This document shows positions 26,785 to 34,195 of a DNA stretch of 64,000 nt, piece by piece. Each line of letters starts with the position of its first letter. The first letter of the stretch is position 1. The translations under genes were made by a program, and so were the position numbers. The stretch comes from Burkholderiaceae bacterium DAT-1 (GTDB taxonomy: Bacteria > Pseudomonadota > Gammaproteobacteria > Burkholderiales > Chitinimonadaceae), in NCBI GenBank assembly GCA_019084025.1, contig JAHRBI010000002.1:124001-188000 (forward strand), in the 5' to 3' direction. The notes below the pieces were generated by a model. It was not told where the DNA came from, did not search any database, and saw only the letters and a program-made list of their open reading frames with translations.

Positions 26785-26810
26785 GGCATACAAACTGCAA
26801 GTTGTATGCC
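26785..26810. repeat. Perfect 9-bp inverted repeat in the pseudopilin intergenic region
   Basis: The arms GGCATACAA (26785-26793) and TTGTATGCC (26802-26810) enclose an 8-base loop. It lacks a T tract, so it is not an obvious terminator. It lies between two pseudopilin genes on the minus strand and could be an operator or RNA hairpin. Confidence 0.6.
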
Positions 26811-26871
26811 ATGGGGCAGCGAGCGTCGTTATAGGGTGTAAAGCCGAACATGCAGTCAGGCGGACTAGGTA

Positions 26872-26911
26872 GGTGTCAGTTTTTTGACGGTAGCGTCAAA
26901 AAGTCGACACC
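26872..26911. repeat. 40-bp imperfect palindrome downstream of the second pseudopilin gene
   Basis: The arms 26872-26889 and 26894-26911 pair over 6 bp (GGTGTC/GACACC) and 9 bp (TTTTTGACG/CGTCAAAAA), with a 3x3 internal mismatch and a 4-base loop. It begins 3 bases past the stop of the 26915-27634 gene. It may act as an mRNA stabiliser, processing site or weak terminator. Confidence 0.6.
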
Positions 26912-26914
26912 TCA

Positions 26915-27634
26915 TCAGGGCAATCTGCTTGTCTGAATCAGCTGGTACATCAACAGGCTGCTGGACATCCAGCGCACCTGATCCTGAAATGCACCGCCCA
27001 CTGCACCGTCTGACCTTGCTTCATGTGCGACAAAGACACAGGCAGGGGCAAATGGAGGACCTCCCGAATTGCACGGTAATGCCTGCCCTGTGGCGGTATC
27101 CATTCCATCATCATTGGCGCGGCTGTCCCTGCCTGAGGGGTCACTCGTCTCTCCTTTTACCCAAAGGAGGGCGCCTACATTGTCTCCAAGGCGGATCGCA
27201 CAGGCCGGGTCGGCGCATATTTGCAGCCGTCCTTGCCCGCCCAGCTGAATGCCCGAGCTGCGATTGGCGAACCGTGCGTCTACCCGATAATGTACGATGG
27301 CATTCGTCGGGTTGAGGCCAAGATCCCGGCTGGGCAAATAGCCTTCCTCGCGCACGCAAGATCCATCAGGATTGCGACCACCCTCGGCTCCATTTACGTA
27401 TATCGCAGGACAGGGAAGCCAGGCGCCTCTCCCGCTGTCCAGTGGATGATTTGCCGCAAAGCCGATTAATGCCTCAATACCCTGATTCAGGGTTTGTTCT
27501 ATTTGCTGCCTGCTTTGTATTTGATGGAGTTTTGCTGCTAGCGGGAGGCCACCAGCTGAAAAGAGGGCAAGTATGGTGAGTACGATTGCTAACTCCAGCA
27601 GGGTGAATCCTGACATCGGGTTTAGTGTGCGCAT
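26915..27634 (-). CDS. Pseudopilin-like protein with prepilin cleavage motif
   Basis: This 239-residue protein begins with a prepilin signal, MSG before FTLLELAIVLTILALFSAGG, with Glu at mature position 5. A helical spine follows (KLHQIQSRQQIEQTLNQGIEALIGFAANHP) and then a cysteine-bearing globular domain (LPCPAI, GSCVREE, QICADPACAIR, LPCNS, PACVFV). ATG 27634 has AGGAGG eight bases upstream, so a six-residue pre-leader precedes MSG. Its start overlaps the upstream gene by 13 bases. The seven cysteines are unusual for pseudopilins and imply an exported disulfide-rich domain. The function is unknown beyond family. Confidence 0.8.
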   Translation of the reverse strand: MRTLNPMSGFTLLELAIVLTILALFSAGGLPLAAKLHQIQSRQQIEQTLNQGIEALIGFAANHPLDSGRGAWLPCPAIYVNGAEGGRNPDGSCVREEGYLPSRDLGLNPTNAIVHYRVDARFANRSSGIQLGGQGRLQICADPACAIRLGDNVGALLWVKGETSDPSGRDSRANDDGMDTATGQALPCNSGGPPFAPACVFVAHEARSDGAVGGAFQDQVRWMSSSLLMYQLIQTSRLP

Positions 27635-28698
27635 GCACTCGCCTCCTCAATCTCGACCCCGGAAAGCGAGATGCAGCGGGTTCGTGTGCCGGAAATGGTG
27701 ATACTCGCATGCAAGGCATCAATTTTCTGGTAACGGATAGCAGATAGCCAATCGGGGTGCATCCATTGAGGGAATCCTTCAATTGAATCGATCAGATCGG
27801 GTAATGCTGAGTGTCTTAATGCATGCTGACGAATCAGGGAGAGCACGGTTGTCATCCAGCGGTCAGCGAGCTTTTCTACGAATTCAGCCTGATCGATCCA
27901 GGTCAGTTGGTCGTTGAACGTATCGCTGGCGGGGGCAACCACGAAGATGGTGGGATTGGATACAGGTTGAATCAATCCCCTGCAAGGGGCAATACCTGAG
28001 GGAATACGTATGGGTTCGAGATAGTTCGCAGCAATTTGGTCGCGTGCGCTGGCACTCAAGGTTTCTGGCGCTTGCCTTGATTGATTCGCAAGAGGCGCCC
28101 CCCCGGAAAGAACGACTAGCGCTGCGGTACTGGAAAGTACTTCGCCTGAGGCACTGCAAATGGTGATCCATCCGGATCTAAGCGATAACAGCTTCTCGGG
28201 AGATAGATGGCCGGGGTAGGAGTCTATATCGGCGTTATCAAGCAAATTAATTGAGGCTGCATACCACAGTGGGGATGACGGCTGTGGTGAGACCTCTAAT
28301 TGAAGCATGCCGCCAATGCTGGTGTGCTGGGGGCTCCAGCATGTGTCTGGTGTGGTGCCGAGCCGTTGCCCCCGGAAGGGGATGCGCCCCAGGCGTAAGC
28401 GGCTGTTGGATAGATCATTGCCAAAATTGGGGCAGTCGGAAAGCCCGTCAAAATTCCCATCACCCGCGCGATCAGGCCAGGGGAGTAAGCCTGGCGGCGG
28501 GTTAGGGGTATCGGGTAAGGGGGTGTCGGGTGTGGCCAGCGCCCAGCCAAGCAGTGCATGTAATGCTGTATTCCGCCGCTGAGCATCCGTGGGTACAGGC
28601 GCAATGGATTGAACATGAGAAAAATGTGCGATGAAAAGGCTGGTCGAGCCGAGTAGTAGTAAAAAAATGAGGAAAACATGCCCTTTTTGACGATGCAT
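27622..28698 (-). CDS. Hypothetical membrane-anchored protein linked to pseudopilins
   Basis: I do not recognise this 358-residue protein. It starts MHRQKGHVFLIFLLLLG, a basic leader with Gly before a hydrophobic helix, like a degenerate prepilin N-terminus without the Glu at position 5. A predicted extracytoplasmic domain follows. It contains DRAGDGNFDGLSDCPNFGND, resembling the D/G-rich segments of the neighbours, and cysteines at intervals. It is the first of three overlapping minus-strand genes with pseudopilins, so it may be a PilX- or GspK-like large minor pseudopilin. No Shine-Dalgarno is seen before the ATG. Confidence 0.65.
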   Translation of the reverse strand: MHRQKGHVFLIFLLLLGSTSLFIAHFSHVQSIAPVPTDAQRRNTALHALLGWALATPDTPLPDTPNPPPGLLPWPDRAGDGNFDGLSDCPNFGNDLSNSRLRLGRIPFRGQRLGTTPDTCWSPQHTSIGGMLQLEVSPQPSSPLWYAASINLLDNADIDSYPGHLSPEKLLSLRSGWITICSASGEVLSSTAALVVLSGGAPLANQSRQAPETLSASARDQIAANYLEPIRIPSGIAPCRGLIQPVSNPTIFVVAPASDTFNDQLTWIDQAEFVEKLADRWMTTVLSLIRQHALRHSALPDLIDSIEGFPQWMHPDWLSAIRYQKIDALHASITISGTRTRCISLSGVEIEEASACAH

Positions 28699-28768
28699 GG
28701 GTTTGAACTCAAGAATTAAAAGCTGGAAATAAGCAATTTGCAGGCCCGAAAAATGAGGCGATTTCAGG

Positions 28769-28879
28769 TGTTAATCAAATTTTTAAAAAATTTATGTACT
28801 TTATAAACAAAGAGTTGTGCGATTTGAGTTAAAAAAATTAAAAAAGGGTGTTGACATGGTGTGGACTTATCTCTAAAAT
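28769..28879 (+). promoter_or_regulatory. Strong stable-RNA-type promoter of the tRNA-tufB operon with A/T-rich upstream element
   Basis: TTGACA (28851-28856) and TAAAAT (28874-28879) are spaced exactly 17 bp. The 80 bp before the -35 are very A/T rich, with repeated A and T runs (AATTTTTAAAAAATTT, TTAAAAAAATTAAAAAA), as in UP elements bound by the alpha subunit C-terminal domain. A GC-rich discriminator (GCGCAGC) follows the -10, typical of stringently controlled promoters. Confidence 0.85.
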
Positions 28880-28893
28880 GCGCAGCTCTTCAC

Positions 28894-28978
<85 letters not shown>

Positions 28979-29039
28979 GATTTTGGAAGCAGCGCATTCG
29001 TGCTGCTTGCGGTAGTAGGTGTAATTAAGATCGCGTCGT

Positions 29040-29113
29040 GCGGGTGTAGCTCAATGGTAGAGCAGAAGCCTTCCAAGCTTACGACGAGGGTTCGATTCCC
29101 TTCACCCGCTCCA
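29040..29113 (+). tRNA. tRNA-Gly (anticodon TCC)
   Basis: This is a 74-base tRNA with CCA encoded. The acceptor GCGGGTG pairs with CACCCGC, and the anticodon loop CTTCCAA presents TCC. It is the second of three tRNAs ahead of tufB. Confidence 0.97.
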
Positions 29114-29126
29114 GTCAGTTTGGGAA

Positions 29127-29201
<75 letters not shown>

Positions 29202-29247
29202 TCACTTATTTGATTTTTCCGGATACAAGAATTCAGGGAATTCAATC

Positions 29248-30438
29248 ATGGCAAAAGAAAAGTTCGAACGGACAAAGCCGCACGTAAACGTTGGTACCAT
29301 TGGTCACGTTGACCACGGTAAGACCACTCTGACCGCAGCTATCACTACCATTCTGTCCAAGAAGTTCGGTGGTGAAGCCAAGGGTTACGACCAGATCGAC
29401 AGCGCGCCTGAAGAAAAGGCTCGTGGTATTACGATTAATACCGCTCACGTTGAATACGAAACCGAAAACCGTCACTACGCTCACGTTGACTGCCCAGGTC
29501 ACGCTGACTACGTGAAGAACATGATTACCGGTGCAGCCCAGATGGACGGCGCGATCCTGGTTGTGTCCTCCGCTGACGGTCCTATGCCGCAAACACGTGA
29601 ACACATCCTGTTGGCTCGTCAGGTTGGCGTGCCTTACATCATCGTGTTCATGAACAAGGCTGACATGGTTGATGATGCCGAGTTGCTCGAACTGGTGGAA
29701 ATGGAAGTTCGCGAACTTCTGTCCAAGTACGACTTCCCGGGTGACGACCTGCCGATCATCAAGGGTTCCGCACTGAAGGCCCTGGAAGGCGACCAGTCCG
29801 AAATCGGCGAACCGGCTATCTTCCGTCTGGCAGAAGCACTGGACAGCTACATCCCGACACCAGAGCGTGCTGTTGATGGCGCGTTCCTGATGCCGGTTGA
29901 AGACGTGTTCTCGATCTCTGGTCGTGGCACCGTGGTGACCGGTCGCGTTGAGCGCGGTATCGTCAAGGTCGGCGAAGAAATCGAAATCGTTGGTATCAAG
30001 CCGACCGTCAAGACCACCTGTACCGGTGTGGAAATGTTCCGCAAGCTGCTGGATCAAGGTCAAGCTGGTGACAACATTGGCGCGCTGCTGCGCGGTACCA
30101 AGCGTGAAGACGTTGAGCGTGGTCAAGTTCTGGCCAAGCCGGGTTCGATCACACCGCACACCAAGTTTGCTGGTTCCGTGTACGTGCTGAGCAAGGATGA
30201 AGGTGGTCGTCACACCCCGTTCTTCAACGGCTATCGTCCGCAGTTCTACTTCCGTACCACTGACGTGACTGGCGCAGTTGAACTGCCGGCCGGCACCGAA
30301 ATGGTGATGCCAGGCGACAACGTTGAAGTGGTTGTTTCCCTGATCGCTCCGATCGCTATGGAACAAGGTCTGCGCTTCGCTATCCGCGAAGGTGGTCGTA
30401 CTGTTGGCGCCGGTGTGGTTGCCAAGGTCATCGAGTAA
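29248..30438 (+). CDS. tufB: Elongation factor Tu, copy B
   Basis: This 396-residue GTPase carries aminoacyl-tRNA to the ribosome. G1 is GHVDHGKT (19-26), G3 is DCPGHADY with catalytic His, and G4 is NKAD; domains 2 and 3 follow with the kirromycin-contact region intact. The protein is identical to the one from tufA at 46044. The genes differ at about 12 synonymous positions, and a 17-base 3' flank is also shared, a sign of gene conversion. It lies between three tRNA genes and tRNA-Trp, the classic tufB setting. Confidence 0.98.
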   Translation: MAKEKFERTKPHVNVGTIGHVDHGKTTLTAAITTILSKKFGGEAKGYDQIDSAPEEKARGITINTAHVEYETENRHYAHVDCPGHADYVKNMITGAAQMDGAILVVSSADGPMPQTREHILLARQVGVPYIIVFMNKADMVDDAELLELVEMEVRELLSKYDFPGDDLPIIKGSALKALEGDQSEIGEPAIFRLAEALDSYIPTPERAVDGAFLMPVEDVFSISGRGTVVTGRVERGIVKVGEEIEIVGIKPTVKTTCTGVEMFRKLLDQGQAGDNIGALLRGTKREDVERGQVLAKPGSITPHTKFAGSVYVLSKDEGGRHTPFFNGYRPQFYFRTTDVTGAVELPAGTEMVMPGDNVEVVVSLIAPIAMEQGLRFAIREGGRTVGAGVVAKVIE

Positions 30439-30487
30439 TTGGTGATTTAAAGTCGAGGTTGCAATACAGCCGCCTCGCAAGATTTAA

Positions 30488-30560
30488 AGGCGAGTAGCTC
30501 AATTGGCAGAGCACCGGTCTCCAAAACCGGGGGTTGGGGGTTCGAGACCCTCCTCGCCTG
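30488..30560 (+). tRNA. tRNA-Trp (anticodon CCA), 3' CCA end not in register
   Basis: The body is 73 bases: acceptor AGGCGAG/CTCGCCT, D-stem GCTC/GAGC, anticodon loop CTCCAAA, T-stem GGGGG/CCCTC and discriminator G at 30560. The following bases are CACCA instead of CCA, so the encoded CCA is two bases away from the discriminator. The other four tRNAs in this window have CCA in place. It lies between tufB and secE as usual. Confidence 0.95.
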
Positions 30561-30579
30561 CACCATTCATCTGATTGTG

Positions 30580-30608
30580 TTGAATTGGTGTGGTGGGTAT
30601 AGTATGAT
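30580..30608 (+). promoter_or_regulatory. Promoter of secE-nusG
   Basis: TTGAAT (30580-30585) and TATGAT (30603-30608) are spaced 17 bp. It is placed between tRNA-Trp and secE and is followed by a small TTCCC/GGGAA hairpin. Confidence 0.65.
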
Positions 30609-30678
30609 GGCCGTTTCCCTTGATCGGGAAGCGGCTGTCTTTTATTGTCGGATGCATTTGTTGCCATATAGGGCCGGC

Positions 30679-31038
30679 ATGGAAAGCGTAGATAAACTTA
30701 AAATTGGTGGTGCCTTGCTGTTGGTGCTTGCCGGTGTCACTGCATATTATCTGCTGCCGTCCGATCAGGGTGTGTTGCGCATGCTGGTTGTGTTGCTGGG
30801 AGTGATTCTGGCTGCGGTAGTGGTGTGGTTCTCTGCACCTGGTCGTGGGTTCGTGGATTATGCGCGCGACTCGATCAAGGAAGCGGAAAAGGTTGTGTGG
30901 CCGAGTAAGCGGGAGACCTGGCAAGTGACTGGGGTTGTATTCCTGTTTGCATTTGTGTTGGCGCTGTTTATGTGGGTCGTAGATTTTGGCCTGCAATGGT
31001 TGCTTTACGATCTGTTGCCCAAACTGTTTGGACGATAA
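30679..31038 (+). CDS. secE: Preprotein translocase subunit SecE
   Basis: This 119-residue inner-membrane clamp of the SecYEG channel has two N-terminal helices (IGGALLLVLAGVTAYYLL, MLVVLLGVILAAVVVWF). The conserved amphipathic segment DSIKEAEKVVWPSKRETWQ follows, and then the essential last helix. This three-helix form is the enterobacterial and betaproteobacterial type. ATG 30679 is chosen over an in-frame ATG at 30577, since the extension covers the promoter. AGGG precedes it. nusG follows after 15 bases. Confidence 0.93.
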   Translation: MESVDKLKIGGALLLVLAGVTAYYLLPSDQGVLRMLVVLLGVILAAVVVWFSAPGRGFVDYARDSIKEAEKVVWPSKRETWQVTGVVFLFAFVLALFMWVVDFGLQWLLYDLLPKLFGR

Positions 31039-31053
31039 GCGGAGAAACGACAC

Positions 31054-31587
31054 ATGGCAATGCGATGGTATGTGGTACATGCCTATTCTGGCTTTGAGAA
31101 AAGTGTCCAGAAGGCGCTGAAGGAGCGTATTGAACGCTCCGAAATGGCGCATATGTTTGGCCAGGTTTTGGTGCCGGTCGAGGAAGTGATGGAAGTGCGC
31201 AATGGTCAGAAGGCACTGACCGAGCGTAAGTTTTTTCCGGGCTATGTCCTTGTTGAAATGGACATGACCGATGAGACGTGGCATTTGGTTAAAAATACGC
31301 CGCGGGTGACTGGGTTTGTTGGTGGTACAGGCATGCGTCCGACACCGATCACCCAGAAGGAAGTGGATGCACTCCTGCATCAGATGCAAGAGGGTGTCGA
31401 GAAGCCGAAGCCGAAGATCCAGTTCGAAGTGGGGCAGACGCTCCGTGTAACTGAAGGTCCTTTTGCGGACTTCAATGCATCGGTGGAAGAAGTAAATTAC
31501 GACAAGAGCAAGCTGAAGGTTTCAGTGTTGATCTTTGGTCGTGCAACCCCTGTTGAGGTTGATTTCTCGCAGGTGGAAAAGATCTGA
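31054..31587 (+). CDS. nusG: Transcription termination/antitermination factor NusG
   Basis: This 177-residue protein has an NGN domain ([53 protein letters not shown]) that binds the RNA polymerase clamp. Its C-terminal KOW domain ([31 protein letters not shown]) contacts Rho or S10. The length is normal. It forms a transcription unit with secE. S10, the ribosomal contact of the KOW domain, is encoded by rpsJ further along in this window. Confidence 0.97.
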   Translation: MAMRWYVVHAYSGFEKSVQKALKERIERSEMAHMFGQVLVPVEEVMEVRNGQKALTERKFFPGYVLVEMDMTDETWHLVKNTPRVTGFVGGTGMRPTPITQKEVDALLHQMQEGVEKPKPKIQFEVGQTLRVTEGPFADFNASVEEVNYDKSKLKVSVLIFGRATPVEVDFSQVEKI

Positions 31588-31707
31588 GGGACTTCGTCCT
31601 GATGTCTGCCTGAATGCGTTCGGGTAATGTGCCATGCGCGGTTGTGCATGGTGTTGTAACGGGGAGCGGACTCTGTTCGCGTTATACCCACTCATTGAGT
31701 ATTCATT
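31588..31707 (+). promoter_or_regulatory. rplK leader, candidate L1 autoregulatory region
   Basis: The 120-base gap between nusG and rplK holds a CCATGC/GCATGG hairpin. Closer to rplK is a GCGGA/TTCGC stem flanked by GGG and CCC, an interrupted helix of the kind L1 binds. In E. coli L1 represses rplK-rplA translation from this position. The assignment here is by position and shape only. Confidence 0.3.
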
Positions 31708-32139
31708 ATGGCAAAGAAAGTTGTAGGCTACGTAAAGCTGCAAGTGCCCGCTGGTAAAGCAAATCCATCGCCGCCCATTGGTCCGGCACTGGGTCAGCGC
31801 GGTCTGAATATCATGCAATTCTGTAAGGAATTCAATGCAGCCACCCAAGGCGTTGAGCCGGGTCTGCCAATTCCTGTTGTGATTACTGCTTACGCGGACA
31901 AGTCCTTCACATTTGTGATGAAGACCCCGCCGGCAACAATCCTGATCAAGAAGGCTGCTGGTATCACCAAGGGTAGCTCGAAGCCACACCTGGATAAGGT
32001 TGGCAAGATCACTCGTGCCCAGTTGGAAGAAATCGCCAAAACCAAGTCACCTGACCTGACTGCTGCTGACCTGGATGCTGCTGTTCGCACCATCGCTGGT
32101 TCGGCTCGTTCCATGGGTCTGAATGTGGAGGGTGTGTAA
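31708..32139 (+). CDS. rplK: 50S ribosomal protein L11
   Basis: This 143-residue protein of the L7/L12 stalk base binds 23S rRNA at the GTPase centre and is the thiostrepton region partner. It is recognised from [35 protein letters not shown] and the C-terminal RNA-binding end [15 protein letters not shown]. The proline-rich N-terminal motif that contacts factors and RelA is intact. It is one base from rplA and shares its control. Confidence 0.98.
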   Translation: MAKKVVGYVKLQVPAGKANPSPPIGPALGQRGLNIMQFCKEFNAATQGVEPGLPIPVVITAYADKSFTFVMKTPPATILIKKAAGITKGSSKPHLDKVGKITRAQLEEIAKTKSPDLTAADLDAAVRTIAGSARSMGLNVEGV

Positions 32140-32140
32140 C

Positions 32141-32842
32141 ATGGCAAAGATTTCCAAGCGTATGGCCGCTCTGAAGGCCAAGGTTGATCGTAACAAGCTG
32201 TACGATGTGACCTCCGCCATCACTCTGGCTAAGGAATGCGCCACTGCCAAGTTCGGTGAGTCCATTGACGTCGCAATCAATCTGGGTGTGGATGCACGTA
32301 AGTCCGACCAGGTTGTGCGTGGTTCCGTGGTTCTGCCGAAGGGTACTGGCAAGTCCGTTCGCGTGGCTGTGTTTACACAGGGCGCAAACGTTGAGGCTGC
32401 CAAGGCTGCTGGTGCTGATATCGTTGGTTTCGACGATCTGGCCGAGCAAATCAAGGGCGGTATGATGGACTTCGACGTGGTCATCGCTTCGCCGGACGCC
32501 ATGCGTATCGTCGGTCAGCTGGGTACCATCCTTGGTCCGCGCGGTCTGATGCCAAACCCGAAGGTTGGCACCGTGACTCCGAACGTTGCTGAAGCTGTGA
32601 AGAATGCTAAGGCCGGTCAAGTTCAGTATCGTACCGACAAGAACGGTATCATCCACGCCACCCTGGGTCGCGCTTCGTTCGAAGTGGCTGATCTGAAGGC
32701 TAACCTGGATGCGCTGGTTGATGCCCTGCAAAAGGCCAAGCCAGCATCGTCCAAGGGCGTGTACTTCAAGAAGATTGCTGTGTCCTCCACTATGGGCATT
32801 GGCGTACGTGTTGAACCGGCTTCGGCTCTGGGCAACGCGTAA
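32141..32842 (+). CDS. rplA: 50S ribosomal protein L1
   Basis: This 233-residue L1 stalk protein starts [16 protein letters not shown] at ATG 32141. In-frame codons further upstream are within rplK. The conserved RNA-binding end of domain I and the hinge [15 protein letters not shown] are present. In many bacteria L1 also represses its own operon by binding the mRNA leader before rplK. It follows rplK with one base between and is followed by a long leader before rplJ. Confidence 0.98.
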   Translation: MAKISKRMAALKAKVDRNKLYDVTSAITLAKECATAKFGESIDVAINLGVDARKSDQVVRGSVVLPKGTGKSVRVAVFTQGANVEAAKAAGADIVGFDDLAEQIKGGMMDFDVVIASPDAMRIVGQLGTILGPRGLMPNPKVGTVTPNVAEAVKNAKAGQVQYRTDKNGIIHATLGRASFEVADLKANLDALVDALQKAKPASSKGVYFKKIAVSSTMGIGVRVEPASALGNA

Positions 32843-33108
32843 TACTTTGGGCCGCTCCTTGCCATTCATGGCGAGGGCGGATTGTCCAAGACCGTAGGGG
32901 CAGTGCGTATTAGTACAATCTGCTTAATCGGGGATTGATACGGGTTTGTGTGCTTGCACATCTTTCCGCGTCAGACCGCCCTACGCAGATGGTGTACCCA
33001 AGGAACAGGTTGTATCGTGCAGTTAGTCTGTATCGTTTCTCCTGATCATTGGTCGCCATTCTTTTAGGCTCCGCCAGTTGAACTGGTGGTTTTCCAGGAG
33101 GGTAGACC
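32843..33108 (+). promoter_or_regulatory. rplJ leader, site of L10-L12 feedback
   Basis: This 266-base gap without a gene precedes rplJ. In many bacteria the L10-(L12) complex binds a structured leader here and blocks rplJ-rplL translation (L10 leader). I see short potential stems but no clean single hairpin. No convincing promoter was found. The call rests on position and length. Confidence 0.5.
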
Positions 33109-33606
33109 TTGAGTCTCAATCTCGACGACAAAAAGGCCGTAGTGGCTGAGATCAGTGCAGAAGTTGCACAAGCTCAGACCATCGTTGTGGCCGAGTACCG
33201 CGGCATTCAGGTCAGTGCAATGACCAAGCTGCGTGCTGATGCTCGCAAGCAGGGCGTGTACCTGCGCGTGCTGAAGAACACGCTGGCTCGCCGCGCTGTT
33301 GAAGGCACTCCGTTTGCAGGTCTGGCTGACCAAATGGTTGGCCCGCTGGTGTACGGCATTTCTGCCGACCCGGTCGCTGCAGCCAAGGTGCTGAATGACT
33401 TTGCCAAAGGTAACGACAAGATCGTTATCAAGGCAGGTTCGTACGACGGCAAGGTACTGAACGCCGCTGAAGTGAGTCAGCTCGCTTCGATCCCGAGCCG
33501 CGAAGAGCTGCTGTCCAAGCTGCTCTACGTTATGCAGGCACCGCTGGCGGGTCTCGCCCGTGGCCTTGCCGCGCTGGCCGAGAAGAAGCAAGCCGAAGCC
33601 GCTTAA
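33109..33606 (+). CDS. rplJ: 50S ribosomal protein L10
   Basis: This 165-residue stalk protein anchors L7/L12 dimers on the ribosome. It is recognised from [32 protein letters not shown] and the L12-binding C-terminal helix ([15 protein letters not shown]). The start codon is TTG at 33109, with AGGAGG seven bases upstream. No ATG or GTG in frame fits the family N-terminus. A weak start codon fits the need for tight feedback control. rplL follows after 48 bases. Confidence 0.97.
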   Translation: MSLNLDDKKAVVAEISAEVAQAQTIVVAEYRGIQVSAMTKLRADARKQGVYLRVLKNTLARRAVEGTPFAGLADQMVGPLVYGISADPVAAAKVLNDFAKGNDKIVIKAGSYDGKVLNAAEVSQLASIPSREELLSKLLYVMQAPLAGLARGLAALAEKKQAEAA

Positions 33607-33654
33607 GCTTTTTTGCAGAATTACTGACTTATCTGTATTCAGGAGTTATCAAAC

Positions 33655-34023
33655 ATGGCACTGACCAAAGAAGACATCCTCGAAGCCGTTGGCGCTTTGA
33701 CCGTTATGGAACTGAATGACCTGGTGAAGGCATTCGAAGAGAAGTTCGGCGTGTCCGCTGCTGCTGTTGCAGTTGCTGGCCCGGCTGCAGCTGCTGCTGC
33801 AGTTGAAGAAAAGACCGATTTCGACGTTATCCTGACCAGCGCTGGCGCAAACAAGGTTGGCGTGATCAAGGTTGTTCGCGAACTGACCGGTCTGGGTCTG
33901 AAGGAAGCCAAGGACCTGGTCGACGGCGCTCCGAAGACTGTCAAGGAAGGCGCTCCGAAGGCCGATGCAGAAGCTATGGTCAAGAAGTTGGTCGAAGCTG
34001 GCGCAGCAGCTGAGATGAAGTAA
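33655..34023 (+). CDS. rplL: 50S ribosomal protein L7/L12
   Basis: This 122-residue stalk protein is present in several copies per ribosome and recruits translation GTPases. It has an N-terminal dimerisation helix pair ([30 protein letters not shown]), an Ala-rich hinge ([21 protein letters not shown]) and the globular factor-binding domain ([26 protein letters not shown]). Codon use is very biased, as expected for high expression. The attenuator before rpoB follows. Confidence 0.98.
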   Translation: MALTKEDILEAVGALTVMELNDLVKAFEEKFGVSAAAVAVAGPAAAAAAVEEKTDFDVILTSAGANKVGVIKVVRELTGLGLKEAKDLVDGAPKTVKEGAPKADAEAMVKKLVEAGAAAEMK

Positions 34024-34044
34024 TCACCTTCGGGTGTGTTGCGA

Positions 34045-34069
34045 GGCTGGTGGCTTTTTGCCGCCGGCC
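34045..34069 (+). terminator. rplL-rpoB attenuator hairpin
   Basis: A 10-bp stem (GGCTGGTGGC/GCCGCCGGCC, two G-U pairs) with a TTTTT loop is followed by a T-rich but interrupted stretch. It comes 22 bases after rplL and is preceded by a small CACC-TTCG-GGTG hairpin. A partial terminator here lowers rpoBC relative to ribosomal proteins in known systems. Confidence 0.7.
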
Positions 34070-34195
34070 TTGTTGCGTTTGTGTTTATCTTGACGATATA
34101 TCTGGCATATTAGCCGGCTGCGACCGATAAACCGGAATACCTGAATCTTCGGGCCTTGCGGTTTGTTCTTGCGCCCAAACTCGATCGGAGACTCT

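Noticed and set aside
29242-30480. Long minus-strand frames opposite tufB, and similar ones opposite tufA, fusA and rpoB
   Set aside because: They mirror highly biased genes in the same way, appear at both tuf copies, and lack ribosome sites.
30577-30678. An upstream 34-codon extension of secE
   Set aside because: It overlaps the TTGAAT/TATGAT promoter and is not part of SecE in the family. ATG 30679 is better placed.
32843-33108. A separate promoter for rplJ-rplL in the 266-base leader
   Set aside because: No hexamer pair with 16-18 bp spacing was convincing, so the gap is listed only as a leader.
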